Assembly (NCBI GenBank): GCA_900316235.1
Contig: ONCC01000032.1
Span: 1-34,615 of the forward strand
DNA: 34,615 nucleotides
Direction: 5' to 3'
Source of the DNA: an uncultured Bacteroidales bacterium
GTDB lineage: Bacteria; Bacteroidota; Bacteroidia; Bacteroidales; P3
Part shown: positions 30,306 to 34,615 of the stretch, piece by piece
Layout: every line of letters starts with the position of its first letter
Position numbering within the stretch: position 1 is the first letter of the stretch
The notes under the pieces: generated by a model
What the model was told of the DNA's origin: nothing
The model's input: only the letters and a program-made list of their open reading frames with translations
Databases searched by the model: none
Program-made: the position numbers and the translations under genes

Positions 30306-33300
30306 ATGAACAAAAAAATATTGACTCTCTTTTTCGCCCTCCTCGCCAGCTGCGTGGCCTGGGCACAGAACACCTGGACGGTCGAAAACCTTAGTGGTCG
30401 CACCTTCACCGTCACCCGCACCAACACCGCTGTCGCCGACACCGTGCTCTACCGCACCGTGAACATCAGCGCCGTCGCCGGGAGGCACTACCAAGCCGCC
30501 ACCGGCACCCTTACCTTCGACGTCGGCGAGCCCTCCAAGACCGTCACCGTCACCGAGCTCAACCCTGGCAACAACGCCTACAGCTACCAAACCGGCACCC
30601 AACGCTCCTACCGCTTCGAGGTCACCGACCTGGGCGGCTTCCACCTGGCGCACTGCGACCGCAGCTTCACCACCGGCAACTCCGTCCCCGGCAGCGGTAT
30701 GTTCGACATCAAGGATGTCACCATTTCGAACAGCCAGTTCGCCGCCGATGATGACGGCTACGACGCCAACGGCTACAAGAGTGTGCCCAGCACCGCCTAC
30801 TGCACCAATGGCACGAAGAGTTATCTGGCTTTCCTTGGTGCCCAGCTGCGTATGACCCTCAGCTTCGAAGCCAGAGAGGATGACGATGCCTATGAATACC
30901 TGCAGCTTCTGGTCGACAACGCCAACACCTGCGACAACCGCAATGGCTGCAGTAATGGCGACCCCGGCAATATAAACCTCTCCCTATATATGGCTGGCTT
31001 CGAGATGCATACTAGTTCCACTGACACTACCTTCAGGAGCTACACTTTCCCCGTCACCTCCGTCGGCTACAACGCCAGTGCCACCGACCCCTGGGGATAT
31101 GGCAACAAATACCCCCTCACGAAGCAGAAGTTCAACTCTGGCTGCCGTGCCACCGACGGTCGCCTCATAATCCCCAACAGTTTCAGCACCTTGGTGCTGC
31201 GCCTCAATGCTTCTGGCACGGTGGGTAGCGACCGGTGGGTCGCCCGGAATATCAAAGCGCACATCCAGGCCGTCGATACCCATAATCCCTCCGTGTCGGC
31301 TGTCACCGTCAACCCCGGCCGGCACGCCAAGGGCAACACCATCTATGTCACCGTGGCTTTCAACGAGATTGTCACCGTCAACGGCGCGCTCACGCTGAGC
31401 ACCAGCTGGGGCACCCTCAGCTACATTGGCGGCGACAGTACAAATGTGCTTACCTTCAGCGGCACCATCCCTGAAAATGCCAGCAGCAGCCTCACCGTCA
31501 CCGGCCTCAACATCAACGTCAACAACAACATCACCGTCAAGGACCTCGCCGGCAACAACTTCACCTGGTCCGGAAACAATACCCTCTGCTCCCTCGAAAG
31601 CAGCTATGCCTGGCCCATCAGCTACAACCTCGACGGCGGCACAACCGACAATCCCGCCACCTACACCTGGGAGTCGGCCACCTTCACCCTCACCAACCCC
31701 ACCCGTGAGGGCTACACCTTCGACGGCTGGACGGGTAGCAACGGCAACACGCCGCAGTCCACCGTCACCATCGCCAACCATACGCATGCCCACCTCAACT
31801 ACACCGCCCACTGGACCCCCATCACCTATAACCTCACCTACGACCTCGCCGGCGGCAGCGTGGACACCGCCAACCCCGACACATACACCATCGAGACCGC
31901 CGACTTCACCCTCGTCAACCCCACCCGTGAACACTACGACTTTGCTGGCTGGACGGGCACCGGCCTCGATGCGGCCACTACCTCCGTCACCGTAACCCAG
32001 GGCTCGCACGGCGACCGCTCCTACACCGCCCACTGGACCCCCATCACCTATAATATTTCCTACGACCTCGACGGCGGCAGCGTGGCTACCCCCAACCCCG
32101 ACACCTACACCGTCGAGACCCCTGAATTCACCCTCAACACCCCCACCCGCGAGGGCTACACCTTCGCCGGATGGACGGGCACCGGCCTCGACGCCGCCAC
32201 CCAGACCGTCACCATCGCCCAAGGCTCCACCGGCCACCGCTCCTACACCGCCAACTGGGAGATAATCACCTATAACATCACCTACGACTACGGCATCGAT
32301 GGCGTCAGCGCCTCCAATCCCGCCACCTACACCGTCGAGACCCCCACCTTCACCCTCACCAACCCCAGCGAGCCCACGGGCTGCTTCTTCCTTGGATGGA
32401 CGGGCACCGGCCTCGACGCCGCCACCCAGACCGTCACCATCGCCCGGGGCTCCACCGGCGACCGCTCCTACACTGCCACCTGGAATAACCTCTGGGGCGT
32501 CGACGCCGACCACGACGGCACCACTGCCGAGCGCGCCTACGTCATCACCACCCCCGAGGGGCTCAACCACCTGGCCACCTTGGTGAACGGCGGCAACGGC
32601 TTCAGCGGCACCTTCTTCAAGCTCGGTGCCGACATCGCCTACACCTACGCCTCCCAGTGGGACGATGCCGAAAGCAACGAGAACAACTACACCTCCATCG
32701 GAACACTAGTTATTAATAATGTAAGAAGCTTCCGCGGCACCTTCGACGGCTGCGGCCACACCGTCAGCGGCATCCGCGTCAATGCGGACGACGACTCCAA
32801 AGGCCTCTTCGGCTACATCAGTGGCGGCACGGTGCGGAACGTCATCCTCAGCGACAGCCGCATCACGGGTCGCCTAGATGTGGGCGGCATCGTGGGCGAA
32901 AATTTTCACGGCACCGTCGAGAACTGCCACGCCACCGCCACCGTCGCAATCTATAGTCGCGGAAATGGCCCCGGGTATCACGGCGGCATCGTGGGCCGTA
33001 ACAATGGTACCAATGCCACAGCTACCGTCGTGGGCTGCACCTCCGCCGCCACCGTCAGCGGCACCGGCACCAACTATGGTGGCGTGGTGGGGTATAACTA
33101 CTTTGCCACCGTCAGCCGCTGCCTCGCCCTCGGCGCCGTCGTCACCGCCGGCAGCTTCTTTGGCCCCGTGGTCGGCGGCGGCACCGTCACCGACTGCCGC
33201 TACCGCCACTGCACCGTTGGCGGCAATGCGCAGAACGACCTCTACGCCGTCGTCGCCGGCACCGGCGTCACCCTCGCCCCGAGCGGCGACGCCACCGTCG

Positions 33301-34615
33301 CCTACCCGTACGGCGGCCTGCAGCTCTACGGCAGCGCCTTCCTCTGCGGCGACACGCTCTATGCCCCTGCCAATGCCTCCGTCGGCCTCACCCTCTCCTA
33401 CAGCGGCAGCGGCAACCTCATGGCTACGACCGGCACCCTCAGCGGCACGGCCAACCCCTATACCCTCACAATGCCCGACCAGGACGTCATCATCATATTA
33501 GACCACTGGGGCATTGCCGCCGGTGCCGACGGCACCCAGGAACATCCCTATCTCATCACCACACCCGAGGGCCTCGAACTGCTGGCCTCCCAGGTGAACA
33601 GCGGCACCCCCTTCAGCGGCACCTTCTTCAAACTCGGCGCCAACATCGACCTCGACGGCTATTCGATACCCCCCATCGGCGACTACAGCCAATCTCGTCC
33701 TTTCCAGGGTAGTCTCGACGGCGACAACTACACCATCACCAACATGTCTCTCGCCGGCGGCGACTGCCAAGGCCTGTTCGGCTATCTCGCCGGCGGCAGG
33801 GTGGAGAACCTCACTGTCTCCAACGCCACGCTGTCCGGCAACGGCGACTACCGAGGTGTGGTGTGCGGCTACAACCTCGGAGGCACCCTCCAGAACTGCC
33901 AGGTCACGGGCAGCTCGCTGGCAGACAGCGGCCAATACGTCGGCGGTGTCGTCGGCGGCACGTTCGGCGGTGCCGTGGTGTCGAACTGCCAGTGCACCAG
34001 CACCACCATCGACATCACCGGCGACTTTGTGGGCGGCGTGGCAGGCATCGCCGCGAACACCACAATCGTGAACTGCACCGCCAGCGCCGCCGTGGGCGGC
34101 ATCAACCAGGTGGGCGGCATCGTCGGCCTCCTGGGGCCGGACGCCCATCTCGAGGGCTGCACCAACAGCGGCCTGGTGAGAGGCATCGCCCAGGTGGGCG
34201 GCCTGGTAGGATACCAAAGAGCGGGCAGCGGGCAGTGCAGCGGCAGCAATAGCGGCAACGTGCGTTGGTCCGCCATGGGCGGCGGTGTCTGCGGCTATGC
34301 CGAAGACACCACGATGCTTGAAGGCTGCTCCAGCGTGATGATTCTGTCATACGATACAATAAGAATAGGAGACTGGGAAAATCTCAGAGAATTCCGCGAC
34401 AATGTCAACAATGGCAGCAACAGCTACGAAGGCATAGTCATCGTGCTGGATTGGAACCTCAACTTGGGTAATGGATGGGATCCCATCGGTACACCCGAGC
34501 ATCCTTTCCGCGGCATCTTCGACGGTCAAGACCATACCATCAATTTCGGTATCTACAACGAATCAAATGACTACCAGGGATTCTTCGGCTATATGCAAGG
34601 TACCGTCAAGAACGT
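30306..34615 (+). CDS. Very large repeat-rich surface protein (3' end outside the window)
   Basis: From ATG 30306 the frame is open for at least 1436 codons to the right edge. The signal peptide is MNKKILTLFFALLASCVAWAQ (cleavage after AWA favoured; LASC is lipobox-like). Next come a Calx-beta-like stretch (about 22-105), an Ig-like domain of SbsA type (about 325-430) and four Listeria-Bacteroides/InlB B repeats of 68-78 residues from about 437 to 729 (TYNISYDLDGG, NPTREGYTFAGW, YTAHW). Then two and a partial third module follow, each opening TTPEGL-x-x-LA or similar and containing GLUG-type strands (FRGTFDGCGHTVSG, GLFGYISGGTVRNV, GGIVG, GGVVGY). Such proteins are adhesin-like and exported to the surface; a C-terminal T9SS or other anchor should lie beyond the window. 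Asn, Thr and Gly are very frequent. Confidence 0.9.
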   Translation, partial: MNKKILTLFFALLASCVAWAQNTWTVENLSGRTFTVTRTNTAVADTVLYRTVNISAVAGRHYQAATGTLTFDVGEPSKTVTVTELNPGNNAYSYQTGTQRSYRFEVTDLGGFHLAHCDRSFTTGNSVPGSGMFDIKDVTISNSQFAADDDGYDANGYKSVPSTAYCTNGTKSYLAFLGAQLRMTLSFEAREDDDAYEYLQLLVDNANTCDNRNGCSNGDPGNINLSLYMAGFEMHTSSTDTTFRSYTFPVTSVGYNASATDPWGYGNKYPLTKQKFNSGCRATDGRLIIPNSFSTLVLRLNASGTVGSDRWVARNIKAHIQAVDTHNPSVSAVTVNPGRHAKGNTIYVTVAFNEIVTVNGALTLSTSWGTLSYIGGDSTNVLTFSGTIPENASSSLTVTGLNINVNNNITVKDLAGNNFTWSGNNTLCSLESSYAWPISYNLDGGTTDNPATYTWESATFTLTNPTREGYTFDGWTGSNGNTPQSTVTIANHTHAHLNYTAHWTPITYNLTYDLAGGSVDTANPDTYTIETADFTLVNPTREHYDFAGWTGTGLDAATTSVTVTQGSHGDRSYTAHWTPITYNISYDLDGGSVATPNPDTYTVETPEFTLNTPTREGYTFAGWTGTGLDAATQTVTIAQGSTGHRSYTANWEIITYNITYDYGIDGVSASNPATYTVETPTFTLTNPSEPTGCFFLGWTGTGLDAATQTVTIARGSTGDRSYTATWNNLWGVDADHDGTTAERAYVITTPEGLNHLATLVNGGNGFSGTFFKLGADIAYTYASQWDDAESNENNYTSIGTLVINNVRSFRGTFDGCGHTVSGIRVNADDDSKGLFGYISGGTVRNVILSDSRITGRLDVGGIVGENFHGTVENCHATATVAIYSRGNGPGYHGGIVGRNNGTNATATVVGCTSAATVSGTGTNYGGVVGYNYFATVSRCLALGAVVTAGSFFGPVVGGGTVTDCRYRHCTVGGNAQNDLYAVVAGTGVTLAPSGDATVAYPYGGLQLYGSAFLCGDTLYAPANASVGLTLSYSGSGNLMATTGTLSGTANPYTLTMPDQDVIIILDHWGIAAGADGTQEHPYLITTPEGLELLASQVNSGTPFSGTFFKLGANIDLDGYSIPPIGDYSQSRPFQGSLDGDNYTITNMSLAGGDCQGLFGYLAGGRVENLTVSNATLSGNGDYRGVVCGYNLGGTLQNCQVTGSSLADSGQYVGGVVGGTFGGAVVSNCQCTSTTIDITGDFVGGVAGIAANTTIVNCTASAAVGGINQVGGIVGLLGPDAHLEGCTNSGLVRGIAQVGGLVGYQRAGSGQCSGSNSGNVRWSAMGGGVCGYAEDTTMLEGCSSVMILSYDTIRIGDWENLREFRDNVNNGSNSYEGIVIVLDWNLNLGNGWDPIGTPEHPFRGIFDGQDHTINFGIYNESNDYQGFFGYMQGTVKN
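31614..32492 (+). repeat. Four InlB B-type repeats (coding)
   Basis: Units begin near 31614, 31818, 32040 and 32259. The third and fourth share an essentially identical DNA block of about 50 nt (about 32170-32221 and 32395-32446), more similar than protein-level selection requires, pointing to recent duplication or gene conversion. Confidence 0.8.

Noticed and set aside
30984..32570. Long minus-strand open frame (528 codons) opposite the surface protein
   Set aside because: Low-complexity Gly/Val/Ala translation produced by the antisense of a repetitive GC-rich coding region; the plus-strand frame has a signal peptide and recognisable repeats.

Overview
The window is a stretch of a Bacteroidota (very probably Bacteroidales) chromosome. 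The signs are TAnnTTTG-type promoter -7 elements in front of most transcription units, little Shine-Dalgarno usage, type IX secretion (T9SS) C-terminal sorting domains, a C10 (streptopain-like) protease, PCMD and PorT-like outer-membrane proteins, and Bacteroidota-style lipoproteins. Most of it is GC-rich housekeeping DNA. The stretch from about 7780 to 9730 and the small gene at 22507-22971 are clearly AT-richer and look acquired.

Layout: 1-890 holds a palindromic repeat, a broken DUF6266-like gene and msrA. 935-1077 is tRNA-Leu(UAG) with its promoter and leader hairpin. 1140-7583 is a tight four-gene plus-strand unit: a periplasmic protein often mislabelled asparagine synthetase B, a secreted beta-propeller with a T9SS tail, DsbD, and a T9SS-exported C10 protease. 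7604-7812 is initiator tRNA-fMet with promoter, leader hairpin and terminator, followed by a site-specific recombinase remnant, an AT-rich lipoprotein with a long structured leader, and a 135-bp cruciform repeat. 9734-13703 (minus) carries a small DUF6567-like lipoprotein, pepD, a COG0523 GTPase with a His/Asp tract and a DUF3298 lipoprotein. 13795-15731 (plus) is a PCMD lipoprotein plus an outer-membrane barrel. 15792-20101 (minus) is purL with an upstream acyltransferase. 20371-21756 (plus) is an exported PepC-like C1 peptidase. 21809-22971 (minus) holds an unnamed cytosolic protein and a GxxExxY protein inside inverted repeats. 23070-30106 (minus) is a very tight operon ileS - M20 amidohydrolase - MATE transporter - murB. 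From 30306 to the right edge runs one huge open surface-protein gene with InlB-type and GLUG-type repeats.

The most unusual feature is a population of short tandem arrays (unit 7, 8, 9 or 11 nt; usually 3-6 units; often 36 nt in total) scattered through the window. They lie inside conserved enzymes (purL three times, ileS, murB), in signal peptides, in the DsbD linker, at the 3' end of msrA and in 5' leaders. Several read in-frame as repetitive loops absent from the families as I remember them. Related unit sequences occur in opposite orientations in unrelated genes, which points to a DNA-level process. A perfect 26-bp inverted repeat (75 bp in all) inside the M20 peptidase gene is a larger in-frame palindromic insertion, reminiscent of the Rickettsia palindromic elements. 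A second candidate is the GxxExxY gene, bracketed by 26-bp inverted repeats (25 of 26 matching), each with an adjoining hairpin: a possible small mobile unit.
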